Origin: Roseihalotalea indica
GTDB lineage: Bacteria; Bacteroidota; Bacteroidia; Cytophagales; Cyclobacteriaceae
Direction: 5' to 3'
Assembly (NCBI RefSeq): GCF_022458895.1
Contig: NZ_JAINFL010000001.1
Span: 682,001 to 746,000 of the forward strand
Length of the DNA stretch: 64,000 nt
The stretch's first letter is position 1. Each line of letters starts with the position of its first letter. A model generated the notes under the pieces. That model searched no databases and had not been told where the DNA came from. It worked only from the letters and a program-made list of their open reading frames with translations. A program made the position numbers and the translations under genes. Below are positions 25,814 to 33,982 of this stretch, piece after piece.

Positions 25814-26824
25814 ATGAATACGCGCGAATTAAATCCAACTTTTGTTACCGCTTCAGGCCGAAGGTTACCAAACTCTAATGCTTTGCTATGGGGACAACTT
25901 ATGGATACTATCCAGAGTATAGATAAGGTAAGATCTACCCATAGTAAAATTATTCAGGAGTCGACTTCCTGTCGGTATGAAGTGACCAGAAATATAAAAG
26001 AGGTTCGGAATTTCCGTAATCAGCGCGCTAAGTCTATGGCAAAGACTGATTATCACTCTTCTCATATTTCGCTTGATAAAAATGTCCAAACCTCCGATAA
26101 TACTCATTATGAAGCGGAAAAGACAGCCCAGCATATGTTACTGCATGATCTGCGTGGCCCTTTGGGGCGTATTGCTGGCCTGATCCAGATCATAAAAAAC
26201 CAGAATAATCTTCCGGAAGAATTAAAACCTTTTGTTGATCTCATAGAAGAGCAAAACCTGAAAGGGTTAGAGCTTACCCAGTTTCATGCTATTTACCAGC
26301 AGTTGGAGCTAGGCTGCTACCAGCCCCGGAAAGTATGGTTTAATCTGGTAGAACTGCTGGAGAATGTTCAACGCTACATTCAAGGACAGCATTATACTAA
26401 CCCAGTTGAAATATGGGTCAACGGACAGCCGGTAGACATAGCCCGGGAATGCATGTTTTTCTCAGATCCCCAGGTGATGGAACTGATGCTTCAAAACCTG
26501 ATTCAAAATGCTGCAGAAGCCTCACCCTCGTATTCAGCAGTACGGGTAGAGATTCAGGGCCGGTTTGAAGATGAACAGCCCGAGGCTGATAGCATTTCCC
26601 CCATCACATTTATCTCCATACACAATGAAGGGATGATTCCGGTAGCCGTCCAGAACCGGTTTTTTGATAAGTTTGCCACCCATGGCAAAGCGAAGGGCAC
26701 TGGCCTGGGTACATACATTGCCATGCTAGTGGCTAAAGCCTGTGGGGGTACCATTACTTTTACTACTTCTGAAGAGCAAGGAACCACGCTGAAGGTTCAA
26801 TTACCAGGAAATTTGCTGGCATAA
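25814..26824 (+). CDS. Soluble histidine kinase (tandem copy 1)
   Basis: This 336-residue cytosolic kinase has an N-terminal ~100-residue helical part with no known sensor domain. HisKA carries phospho-acceptor His111 in MLLHDLRGPLGRI. The ATPase domain has LMLQNLIQNAAEAS (N box), HNEGMIPVAVQNRFFDKF and GTGLGTYIAMLVAKACGG (G2 box). The G1 box appears as SIHNEG, where the usual D is N. No receiver domain or response regulator is adjacent. From residue ~155 on, the sequence is nearly identical to the next kinase. The ATG at 25814 is clear. Confidence 0.92.
   Translation: MNTRELNPTFVTASGRRLPNSNALLWGQLMDTIQSIDKVRSTHSKIIQESTSCRYEVTRNIKEVRNFRNQRAKSMAKTDYHSSHISLDKNVQTSDNTHYEAEKTAQHMLLHDLRGPLGRIAGLIQIIKNQNNLPEELKPFVDLIEEQNLKGLELTQFHAIYQQLELGCYQPRKVWFNLVELLENVQRYIQGQHYTNPVEIWVNGQPVDIARECMFFSDPQVMELMLQNLIQNAAEASPSYSAVRVEIQGRFEDEQPEADSISPITFISIHNEGMIPVAVQNRFFDKFATHGKAKGTGLGTYIAMLVAKACGGTITFTTSEEQGTTLKVQLPGNLLA
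26525..26737 (+). repeat. 213-bp perfect direct repeat, copy 1
   Basis: This segment of the ATPase-domain coding sequence is identical base for base to 27886-28098, offset 1361 bp. It sits in a wider similar block starting at 26276. In the 249 bp before the perfect part I count 14 differences by hand. Before 26276 the two genes are clearly diverged, which suggests gene conversion. Confidence 0.9.
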
Positions 26825-27186
26825 CTTACCCTTTTTATCGTCCTCTAATTTGTTTAAAAAGCGAGGAACATATATGTCTATAGTAAAAGTTTTTTGAGAT
26901 ATATTTGTCAATGTAAGATTTGTTCTGTTATCATATAATGAGACAGTTTTATACATTCACATATACTGATACTAATGGGGTCACACCTTTTTTTTTGCTA
27001 AAAAGCCTTTATTTACATGTATATTCTGAGTAATATACGCAGGAAGTAAATTTAAATTACAGGTTAACGCATAGTTTGCTATTTTCTTACACCAGTAAGA
27101 AATAGTTAAATTGAATATCATAGAACGGTTTAGTATCATTAAATTTGAGTTAATTGTCCTTCACTTATACCTGTAACTGCCCTCGA
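26825..27186. other. Spacer between the tandem kinases
   Basis: About 360 AT-rich bases. It contains the CTTAC-type repeat at 27083-27102 and a T9 run near 26990. Its last ~100 bp resemble the leader of the first kinase (for example AAATTTGAGTTAATTG against AAGTTTGGAGTAATTG), so the duplication included the promoter region. No terminator hairpin of good quality is seen after the first kinase. Confidence 0.5.
27083..27102. promoter_or_regulatory. Inverted repeat TTTCTTAC-N4-GTAAGAAA upstream of second kinase
   Basis: Perfect 8-bp arms flank ACCA, the longest arms of the four related repeats. It ends 84 bp before the ATG I chose at 27187. It is the paralogous counterpart of 25726-25741, with a different loop but intact arms. 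Confidence 0.55.
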
Positions 27187-28185
27187 ATGAAACTCACTTC
27201 AAAAATGAATACAGCATGCCTAATGCACAATACTATTGACTCAAGCACGCTGCTGAGAAAGGAAGTATCTTATACCCGAAAAACAAACAGAGAAATCATT
27301 TCTTCTCATAATCAACTTATTCAGGAATCGGTGTTTTGCTGTTCAGAGGTAAAGCGTCATATACAGGAAGTTCGTAGTACAATTGACCGTCTGAAAAAAC
27401 ATAGCCAGCGGGTTAATACCTATTTAAATATACGGGCTATTGAACTTTCTCAGGAAGAGATACTGGAAGATGAGGCTGATAAAGCAGCCCAGGATATGCT
27501 ATTTCATGATATTCGAAATCCTGTAAATAATATTGTTAGTCTGGCTCATATTCTGAAAAAGCACGAAAACTTACCAGAAGAGTTAAAACATCTGATTGAC
27601 TTAGTAGATGAACAGAGTCAGAAAGTAATGAGACTCACCCAGTTTCATGCTATTTACCAACAGTTGGAGCTAGGCTGCTACCAGCCCCGGAAAGTACGGT
27701 TTAATCTGGTAGAACTGCTGGAGAAAATTCAACGCTACATTCAAGGGCAGCATTATACTAACCCAGTTGAAATATGGGTCAACGGACAGTCCGTAGAAAT
27801 AGCCCGAGAGTGCATGTTTTTCTCAGATCCCCAGGTGATGGAACTGATGCTTCAAAACCTGATTCAAAATGCTGTGGAGGCCTCGCCCTCGTATTCAGCA
27901 GTACGGGTAGAGATTCAGGGCCGGTTTGAAGATGAACAGCCCGAGGCTGATAGCATTTCCCCCATCACATTTATCTCCATACACAATGAAGGGATGATTC
28001 CGGTAGCCGTCCAGAACCGGTTTTTTGATAAGTTTGCCACCCATGGCAAAGCGAAGGGCACTGGCCTGGGTACATACATTGCCATGCTAGTGGCTAAATC
28101 CTATGGAGGTACGATTACTTTTACTACTTCTGAAGGTCATGGTACTACATTGCGAGTACACTTGCCAGGAAAGTTGCTGATCTAG
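27187..28185 (+). CDS. Soluble histidine kinase (tandem copy 2)
   Basis: This 332-residue paralogue of the preceding kinase has the same layout: N-terminal helical region, HisKA with the phospho-acceptor His in MLFHDIRNPVNNI, and an ATPase domain almost identical to copy 1. The N-terminal half differs at most positions (for example VSLAHILKKHENLPEEL against AGLIQIIKNQNNLPEEL). The start is uncertain: a TTG at 27154, ATG at 27187 and ATG at 27205 are in frame. The last matches the MNT start of copy 1. No response regulator is nearby. It ends before a bidirectional terminator. Confidence 0.9.
   Translation: MKLTSKMNTACLMHNTIDSSTLLRKEVSYTRKTNREIISSHNQLIQESVFCCSEVKRHIQEVRSTIDRLKKHSQRVNTYLNIRAIELSQEEILEDEADKAAQDMLFHDIRNPVNNIVSLAHILKKHENLPEELKHLIDLVDEQSQKVMRLTQFHAIYQQLELGCYQPRKVRFNLVELLEKIQRYIQGQHYTNPVEIWVNGQSVEIARECMFFSDPQVMELMLQNLIQNAVEASPSYSAVRVEIQGRFEDEQPEADSISPITFISIHNEGMIPVAVQNRFFDKFATHGKAKGTGLGTYIAMLVAKSYGGTITFTTSEGHGTTLRVHLPGKLLI
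27886..28098 (+). repeat. 213-bp perfect direct repeat, copy 2
   Basis: Exact copy of 26525-26737 in the same reading frame of the paralogous kinase. Synonymous positions are identical too, so the identity is not explained by protein constraint alone. Confidence 0.9.
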
Positions 28186-28211
28186 TTGTAAGAAACTGTA
28201 GCTCACGTGTT

Positions 28212-28270
28212 AATAGGAACAGTGCTCTAATGAGCTAGGTTGTAACCATTCTTGTGGCACTTTTCCTATT
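28212..28270. terminator. Bidirectional terminator-like long hairpin
   Basis: Arms 28212-28225 (AATAGGAACAGTGC) and 28257-28270 (GCACTTTTCCTATT) pair at 13 of 14 positions around a 31-base loop. It lies between convergent genes ending at 28185 and 28278, where it could end both transcripts. No long U tract follows on the plus strand. Confidence 0.6.
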
Positions 28271-28277
28271 TGATGAT

Positions 28278-28814
28278 TTAAGACAGTAGCCATTGCTCTC
28301 GCAACAGGCCATAGGTTTTAACATCCTTAAATTCACCAAACTTCTTAATTAGTTGAGGGTGGTAGCCTTCTTCCCGCATGCCTAACTTGGTCAGCACGCG
28401 TGAAGAACCAATATTTTCAACCATAGCATGGGCCTCTATTCTATTGAGATCAAGGGTATTGAAGGCATAGTCTACTACTAGTTGAGCTGCCTCTGAAGCG
28501 TAACCTTTTCCCCAATATGGCTTTCCAATCCAGTACCCAATCTCCGCCGACTCATATTCCGGATGGGTTACCAGTTTCATAGCACCTATCAGATCACTTT
28601 TTTCGGTGATTGCCCAGCGTAGTACTTTTCCTATTTCCAATTCTTGTAGTTGTAAGTCATACCACTCTTCTATCTGAGTGTCTGTGCAGGGGTAAGGAAT
28701 ATTCAGCGTTGAGGTCGCAACATCTTTGTCCTGAACCAAAACCAGTATTTTAGGCAGGTCTTCCCGTATAAATGGGCGGAGAATAAGAGAATGATTGCGA
28801 AGCGTAAGTAACAT
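28278..28814 (-). CDS. GNAT-family N-acetyltransferase (RimJ/RimL type)
   Basis: This 178-residue acetyltransferase uses acetyl-CoA. It has the RimJ/RimL-like start (LILRPFIREDLPKIL), motif A strand and pyrophosphate loop IGYWIGKPYWGKGYASEAA near residue 100, and NIGSSRVLTKLGMREEGYH near residue 140. The substrate may be a protein N-terminus or a small amine; sequence alone does not decide. ATG at 28812-28814. It is a single gene with no operon partners. Confidence 0.93.
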   Translation of the reverse strand: MLLTLRNHSLILRPFIREDLPKILVLVQDKDVATSTLNIPYPCTDTQIEEWYDLQLQELEIGKVLRWAITEKSDLIGAMKLVTHPEYESAEIGYWIGKPYWGKGYASEAAQLVVDYAFNTLDLNRIEAHAMVENIGSSRVLTKLGMREEGYHPQLIKKFGEFKDVKTYGLLREQWLLS

Positions 28815-29110
28815 GCCCGATTCTTCTAAAAGTAATTGCTTGTCTTACGTACTGAAATAGTTTTTAGTTATATAAACGTGTCAGGCAACGCTAAATTTTT
28901 TTTAAGTAACAAAACTTAGTTGCTGGGTAAAAAATAATAGGCGGCACCTCTTCTTATACCTTTTCAGTTAATTGTAATAGAGTGCCTATCTTAAAGTAGG
29001 ACGTTGCTTTTTGGTCTTACAAAGGGCTGATTTAATTAAAGGTACAGAAAAGGAAATATTTTTCTACTTGTGTGTAACTTTCAGTTTATACAGTTGTCTT
29101 GCTGTTGATT
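28815..29110. other. Divergent spacer before the ECF sigma operon
   Basis: Almost 300 bp between the acetyltransferase and the sigma gene. Nothing coding is seen. The last part must hold the promoter of the six-gene operon, but I find no unambiguous consensus site. Confidence 0.4.
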
Positions 29111-29632
29111 ATGGTACTGGAAGAGTTTAAAACCCGCGTACTCCCCGTAAAAAATAAGCTGTATCGCTTTGCGCTGCGCTTTCTGGGCAATGAAGATGAA
29201 GCCCAGGACGTGGTGCAGGAGGTATTCATTAAAGCCTGGGACCGGCGGGAGGAACTCCACGTGTACCGTAGCATTGAGGCCTGGTGCATGCAAGTGACCA
29301 GAAACCTCGCACTCAATCGATTAAAGTCCGGACACTATCGCAAAACGGAAGAGCTAATGGCAGGGCAGGATGTAACCCACGGAGTTTCTCCGTACGACGA
29401 AACTGAAACGCAAGATGTTTTGCGAACAATCGACCAACTGCTGCAACGCTTACCGCAGGCCCAGCAACAGGTACTTCAATTACGCGACATTGAGGGCTAT
29501 GCCTATCAGGAGATCAGTGAGATCCTGGATATGCCCTTGGGCCAAGTAAAGATAAACCTGTTTCGAGCACGGAAAACGCTGCGCGAACAACTGACAAGCA
29601 TTAATGCCTATGGAATTGACCAACATTCGTGA
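29111..29632 (+). CDS. ECF-type RNA polymerase sigma factor
   Basis: This is a 173-residue sigma-70 factor. Region 2 is at ~15-85 (GNEDEAQDVVQEVFIKAWDR, then WCMQVTRNLALNRLKSGHY). Region 4 is at ~115-165 (LPQAQQQVLQLRDIEGYAYQ, EISEILDMPLGQVKINLFRA). I use the ATG at 29111; the longer frame starts with a TTG at 29099. It is the first gene of an operon with anti-sigma, two DUF4252-type proteins and an ABC exporter. Its stop lies inside the anti-sigma gene. It likely responds to an envelope signal and controls its own operon, by analogy. Confidence 0.94.
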   Translation: MVLEEFKTRVLPVKNKLYRFALRFLGNEDEAQDVVQEVFIKAWDRREELHVYRSIEAWCMQVTRNLALNRLKSGHYRKTEELMAGQDVTHGVSPYDETETQDVLRTIDQLLQRLPQAQQQVLQLRDIEGYAYQEISEILDMPLGQVKINLFRARKTLREQLTSINAYGIDQHS

Positions 29633-30122
29633 ACTCGTAGAAAAGTACTGGAACGGCGATACGACGCTGGAAGAAGAAGAACTGCTTCGGGATTATTTAG
29701 CCAACGAAGACGTACCGGCTGATCTGAAGAAAGAAGCGGCTCTGTTCCGCTACTATCAGGCCCAGACTCGCTTCCGTAACCTGGACGACCAGTTTGAGGA
29801 AAAGATCACCCGCCGCATTCAGCGAAAGCAGTCGCCACAGTGGTGGAGCAACCATCGGTCATTTATCCGGGTGGCAGCCGTGGTGGTAATGCTTGTCGTA
29901 GCGGCCTTATTGCTCAAAACCGAGTGGCTGGATACGCCAGCGGACCCGGATCCGATAGCCGTTTCAACTGAGGATACTTACGAAGACCCGCAGTTGGCAT
30001 ATGAACAAACCAAAGAAGCGCTGATGCTGGTCTCCAGCCTGATGAACGAAGGCGCTCAACACATGGAACAATTAGAAACATTTAGTGAAGCACAAGAAAC
30101 TGTAAAAACACAAATTCGATGA
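29604..30122 (+). CDS. Putative anti-sigma factor
   Basis: This 172-residue protein overlaps the sigma gene by 29 bp. The cytosolic part begins IRELVEKYWNGDTTLEEEEL, the typical Bacteroidota anti-sigma helix. It is followed by a basic segment RRIQRKQSPQWWSNHRSF, one membrane helix at ~87-105 (IRVAAVVVMLVVAALLL) and a short acidic outer tail with MLVSSLMNEGAQHM. A second ATG 6 bp inside is possible. Its TGA overlaps the next ATG (ATGA). Function inferred from position and layout. Confidence 0.82.
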   Translation: MPMELTNIRELVEKYWNGDTTLEEEELLRDYLANEDVPADLKKEAALFRYYQAQTRFRNLDDQFEEKITRRIQRKQSPQWWSNHRSFIRVAAVVVMLVVAALLLKTEWLDTPADPDPIAVSTEDTYEDPQLAYEQTKEALMLVSSLMNEGAQHMEQLETFSEAQETVKTQIR

Positions 30123-30664
30123 AACGATTAATTATTATAATAGCAGCTATTCATCTACTCGCCCTGAGTGTGAATGCCCAGGATAATGCTTTAGCCTCAT
30201 TGTTTGATAAATTCTCTGATAATGAGGACTTTACTAAAGTAACTATTACCAGCAAAATGTTCAGCCTCTTTACCGAGTTCGAACCGGAAGACCCGGAGAC
30301 TCAGGAACTGACCGACGCGATTAGTAAACTAAAGGGTCTTAAAATCCTGGCTTCAGATAGCATTGATAATGCGCAGCAATACTACAAAGACGCTACTTCT
30401 CAGATCCGCAATAGCAGTTTTGAAGAATTGATGTCAGTGCGCGATGGCAAGGAAGACATGCTGTTTATGATTCAGGAAGATGGCGGAAAAATCAGCGAAC
30501 TGGTGATGCTGGTGGGAGGAGCGCATAAGTTTGTAGCCATGAGCCTCTACGGCGAGATTGACCTCAAGCAGATCTCAAAGATCTCTAAAGGCATGAAAGT
30601 CAACGGGATGGAGTACCTGGAAAATATAGACCACGATCACAATAAGGAAGACAAACATGAGTAA
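30119..30664 (+). CDS. DUF4252-family exported protein
   Basis: This 181-residue protein has a signal peptide (LIIIIAAIHLLALSVNAQ). The mature part has the DUF4252 pattern: ASLFDKFSDNEDFTKVTITS, a central LKILASDS strand, and a C-terminal LVGGAHKFVAMSLYGEIDLK. The family is common in Bacteroidota sigma/anti-sigma operons and has no known biochemical role. A histidine-rich end (NIDHDHNKEDKHE) might bind metal. It overlaps both neighbours by 4-8 bp. Confidence 0.9.
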   Translation: MKRLIIIIAAIHLLALSVNAQDNALASLFDKFSDNEDFTKVTITSKMFSLFTEFEPEDPETQELTDAISKLKGLKILASDSIDNAQQYYKDATSQIRNSSFEELMSVRDGKEDMLFMIQEDGGKISELVMLVGGAHKFVAMSLYGEIDLKQISKISKGMKVNGMEYLENIDHDHNKEDKHE

Positions 30665-31232
30665 GTTTGCCAGAGTAGGGCGGCTAAAAAAGCCGCTCTT
30701 ACTTACCCTACTGATAATACTGGTTGGTTTTAGTTTCAGCATAGCGCAAAGCCATACCGTGTCTCGCTTTCTGGCGGATCATACTCCTAGCCAAAAATTA
30801 TTTTTCTATCCCAGCACCCTGCGGATGGTGAACATAGAGAAAAACCCGGACTTCTACGCGCTGGTACGTGATGTTGATAAGCTTCGGGTGCTAATGTATG
30901 ACAAAAGCAGTAGTGGCTTTTCCAGCCAAACCCTGCGTGACTTGAGCCAGGATGTAAAAGCCGAAGATTACCAGGAACTGATGACGTTTGAAACTACCCA
31001 GCAAACGGCCTATTTGTATTCCTTAGGAGATGAAAATACGCCCGAAGGAGTAGTCGGTCTCATTGAAACCGATGATACTATCATTCTCACTGACCTGGAA
31101 GGATTTGTGAATCTGCCCGCCTTACTTAAGTTGTTTCAGAGCGATTTTAATTTTGAGGATATGTCGGGGCTGGTCAATATTATGTCGCAACAGCACAAAG
31201 AAAATAAAGAGAACGGCGGGGGAAAAAACTGA
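30657..31232 (+). CDS. Second DUF4252-like exported protein
   Basis: This 191-residue protein has a leader at ~15-31 (LLLTLLIILVGFSFSIAQ). The mature part shares the DUF4252 layout in a diverged form: FYALVRDVDKLRVLMYDKSS, then a C-terminal VVGLIETDDTIILTDLEGFV. It overlaps the preceding gene by 8 bp, so they form a tandem pair, probably an old duplication. It ends 44 bp before the ABC ATPase gene. Function unknown. Confidence 0.85.
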   Translation: MSKFARVGRLKKPLLLTLLIILVGFSFSIAQSHTVSRFLADHTPSQKLFFYPSTLRMVNIEKNPDFYALVRDVDKLRVLMYDKSSSGFSSQTLRDLSQDVKAEDYQELMTFETTQQTAYLYSLGDENTPEGVVGLIETDDTIILTDLEGFVNLPALLKLFQSDFNFEDMSGLVNIMSQQHKENKENGGGKN

Positions 31233-31276
31233 CCGTAAATATTCATTCAATCCTTCACCCATTAACCCTTCAACTT

Positions 31277-32245
31277 GTGACTCCTCCCATTCTTCATATT
31301 CAGCATTTACATAAACGCTACGGAAAAGTGCATGCCGTCAATGATCTGTCACTGGAGATACAACCGGGGCAGGTATTTGGCATTTTAGGGCCTAATGGTA
31401 GCGGAAAGACCACCACGCTGGGTATTGTCCTGGACGTGATCAAAAAAAATAGCGGAGAATATTCCTGGTTTGGTGTACCTCCTTCGGCAGCAAGTCGGAA
31501 GAGGATCGGTGCCATTCTGGAAAGCCCTATCTTTTATCCGTATCTCTCGGCGGTAGATAATCTTAAAATTGTAGCGCTCATTAAAGATGTTGCCGAAACC
31601 CGCATCGATGAAGTGCTGAAGGTCGTAGACCTGCACGAACGGAAGAATGATGCCTTTAAAACCTACTCGTTGGGAATGAAGCAGCGGCTAGCCATTGCCT
31701 CCGCTCTGCTGGCTGACCCTGAGGTGATGATATTAGATGAACCTACCAATGGCCTCGATCCTCAGGGAATTGCCGAAATTCGGGAGTTAATCGTGCAAAT
31801 TGCCCAACAGGGGAAGACCTTCATTCTGGCCAGTCATCTGCTGGACGAGGTACAGAAAGTATGCTCCCATTTTGCGGTACTGAAGAAAGGAAAACTGATT
31901 TATACCGGCAGTGTGGAAGAAGCCCTGACGGGCACCGATACGGTAGAAATAGCAGCTGAAGATATGGTACTGCTGGAACAGAAAGTGCAAGAGTTTGCTC
32001 ATATCGAATCAGTGCGGCAGGAAAAAAACATCTTACGGGTGCGGCTGGCCAACAATCAGAGCAGTGCCGATCTGAACCGCTATCTGGTAGAGCAAGGCAT
32101 CGTAGTATCGCATCTTTCGCAGCGGACTAACAGTCTGGAGCAACAGTTTCTGCAGATCCTGGCTTCTTCGGGTGAAAATGCATCGGTTGCCTCAACATCC
32201 GGAAGGCCCATTACCAACCTTAACAACGTTAGAACCCATGCTTAA
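31277..32245 (+). CDS. ABC transporter ATP-binding protein (ABC-2 type)
   Basis: This 322-residue ATPase has Walker A GPNGSGKTTT at about residues 38-47, signature YSLGMKQRLAIASALL, Walker B VMILDEPTNGLDP and H-loop LASHLLDE. The C-terminal ~100 residues form the extra domain seen in bacitracin/gliding-type exporters (EIAAEDMVLLEQKVQEF). The start is a GTG at 31277 with no nearer ATG before the core. Its stop overlaps the permease ATG (8 bp). Confidence 0.93.
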   Translation: MTPPILHIQHLHKRYGKVHAVNDLSLEIQPGQVFGILGPNGSGKTTTLGIVLDVIKKNSGEYSWFGVPPSAASRKRIGAILESPIFYPYLSAVDNLKIVALIKDVAETRIDEVLKVVDLHERKNDAFKTYSLGMKQRLAIASALLADPEVMILDEPTNGLDPQGIAEIRELIVQIAQQGKTFILASHLLDEVQKVCSHFAVLKKGKLIYTGSVEEALTGTDTVEIAAEDMVLLEQKVQEFAHIESVRQEKNILRVRLANNQSSADLNRYLVEQGIVVSHLSQRTNSLEQQFLQILASSGENASVASTSGRPITNLNNVRTHA

Positions 32246-33050
32246 GCTACTTTCTATTGAATGGTTAAAACTCAAAAGTTATCGTCCGTTCTGGGTGCTG
32301 CTCACGCTTTACTTCATAGTATTAGGATTGGTGTGCGCGGGAGTAATGCTTTACTTTGAATACCTGGCTAGTCGGGGTGTAGAGTTCGATGGGCTGGACC
32401 CTTCCATGATTCCTTTTTACGATTTCTTCGATATCTGGCAGAACCTCACGTACCTGGCTACGTTCTTCAAGATTTTCCTGGGGTTCATTGTGGTCATCTC
32501 CATTGCCAATGAGTACAGCTACAAAACCATCCGTCAAAATATTATTGATGGGCTTACCCGCTGGGAGTTTCTCGCCAGTAAACTGCTAATTATTCTGGCT
32601 CTTACGCTGGTAAATGCTCTGTTTGTTTTTCTAATAGGTGTTATTCTCGGCTGGATTTATTCTCCGGTACAGGGAGCAGATGTGATGTTTGAAAATGCAG
32701 GGTTTCTTCTGGCGTATTTTCTGGACGTAGGAGCGTTTCTAGTTTTTGCGTTACTGGTAGGCATGCTCATCAAACGGACGGGCTTTGCTATTGTGCTATT
32801 AGCATTATATACCCTGTTTATCGAACCCATCGGAGTCCTGATTTTAACCCATTTTTACGGAGAATATACATTCTATCAGTATTTTCCTATCCGAGCCATT
32901 AACAACCTGATCCAAATTCCCTATGGGAAGTATATTTTCCAGGAGGTGCAGGATTATGTGGCGCTGAAAGATATTGCCGTAGTGTTAGCCTACATTGGGC
33001 TGTTCATTTTCCTGAATCATCGCATGCTGAAAACTCGGGATATCGGATAA
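32238..33050 (+). CDS. ABC-2 type permease
   Basis: This 270-residue protein has six membrane helices in the ABC-2 arrangement: one after the N-terminal amphipathic part (IEWLKLKSYRPFWVLLTLYF), a conserved ISIANEYSYKTIRQNIIDGL loop, and paired helices to the end. I start at the ATG at 32238, which overlaps the ATPase stop. Longer in-frame starts would lie deep inside that gene. It closes the sigma operon and is followed by a hairpin. Substrate unknown. Confidence 0.9.
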   Translation: MLKLLSIEWLKLKSYRPFWVLLTLYFIVLGLVCAGVMLYFEYLASRGVEFDGLDPSMIPFYDFFDIWQNLTYLATFFKIFLGFIVVISIANEYSYKTIRQNIIDGLTRWEFLASKLLIILALTLVNALFVFLIGVILGWIYSPVQGADVMFENAGFLLAYFLDVGAFLVFALLVGMLIKRTGFAIVLLALYTLFIEPIGVLILTHFYGEYTFYQYFPIRAINNLIQIPYGKYIFQEVQDYVALKDIAVVLAYIGLFIFLNHRMLKTRDIG

Positions 33051-33053
33051 AAA

Positions 33054-33085
33054 AAAGACCATCACCTGTATATGGGATGGTCTTT
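33054..33085. terminator. Intrinsic terminator between convergent genes
   Basis: A perfect 10-bp stem (AAAGACCATC / GATGGTCTTT) has a 12-base loop. On the minus strand it is followed by eight T, so it is a strong terminator for the DUF4136 gene. On the plus strand only three U follow, but it may still end the sigma operon. Confidence 0.88.
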
Positions 33086-33148
33086 AAGATTTTGTATTGC
33101 TGTAAGGGCACCACTACCGATGTTCTTTCAGAATAGGTAATTTAGCTT

Positions 33149-33727
33149 TTACTTATTTGCCTGAGCTCGGTTATCCTGGCCGGCACGGCGTCCGTATTCG
33201 GAGAAGATGAGCGTTACCGCATTCTTAATTTGTTCTTCCCGGTCTTTGGTTTGGGTTTCTAACACTCCCGGTGCATAACCTTGCCATACCAGTTGTTTCT
33301 TTTCCCGGTCAATCAGGTCAACCACAATATCACCTTCTTTGGCATTTTGCGTGCTGTTGTAAGAAGGACCAAAACGGTAAAATCCGTAGTAGTAAGGGCT
33401 GTAGTTCTGCCCACCACTGCTACGCTCCTCAACAACCACTTGCGGGTTTACCAGCAGATCAGGATTAGTGCTGGACAGCGTGTAGCCCCGTCCTTCCATT
33501 TCACGCTCAATAGCCTGTTTCAGGCGCTTTTTCACCAGCGTATTATAAAATAGAGGCTCGGCATTACCATTATTGTTCTCCTGCTGAAATTCATCAGACC
33601 AGTAGAACGTGGTATAATTACTAAACTCTGCATCTCGGTCATAATCAGAAATGACTGACAGAGAGGGCGCACATTTTACGAATAACAGGCTGCTTAAAAA
33701 CAGCCCCATTACATTTATTGCTCTCAT
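33149..33727 (-). CDS. DUF4136 lipoprotein
   Basis: This 192-residue protein has a leader ending SSLLFVKC at Cys19. The DUF4136 core is seen as DYDRDAEFSNYTTFYWSDEF at its start, LKQAIEREMEGRGY in the middle, and EGDIVVDLIDREKKQLVWQG before the end. The family is a small periplasmic domain found in Bacteroidota and others, function unknown. It stands alone and is closed by the terminator at 33054-33085. Confidence 0.92.
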   Translation of the reverse strand: MRAINVMGLFLSSLLFVKCAPSLSVISDYDRDAEFSNYTTFYWSDEFQQENNNGNAEPLFYNTLVKKRLKQAIEREMEGRGYTLSSTNPDLLVNPQVVVEERSSGGQNYSPYYYGFYRFGPSYNSTQNAKEGDIVVDLIDREKKQLVWQGYAPGVLETQTKDREEQIKNAVTLIFSEYGRRAGQDNRAQANK

Positions 33728-33982
33728 AGTTTATGTATGTTTTAATGATATAACGTCGGCGAGCCTTATTTCTGGATACCCTCACTCACTATTTGCGCCC
33801 GGCAGCTAGTTTATTTTCTACACAACAACAATTTGGTAGTAATGAAATACGTAGCCAGGGCATTGCAAAAAGTAGTTCAGGTGCCGCAAAAAAGTAGATG
33901 CTCGCTACTTCATGACAACGTGTAAAGCAGCAAAAATATTCCGTGAAAGGCCGGAAAATAAAGAAAAGTGATAGAACCGGTG

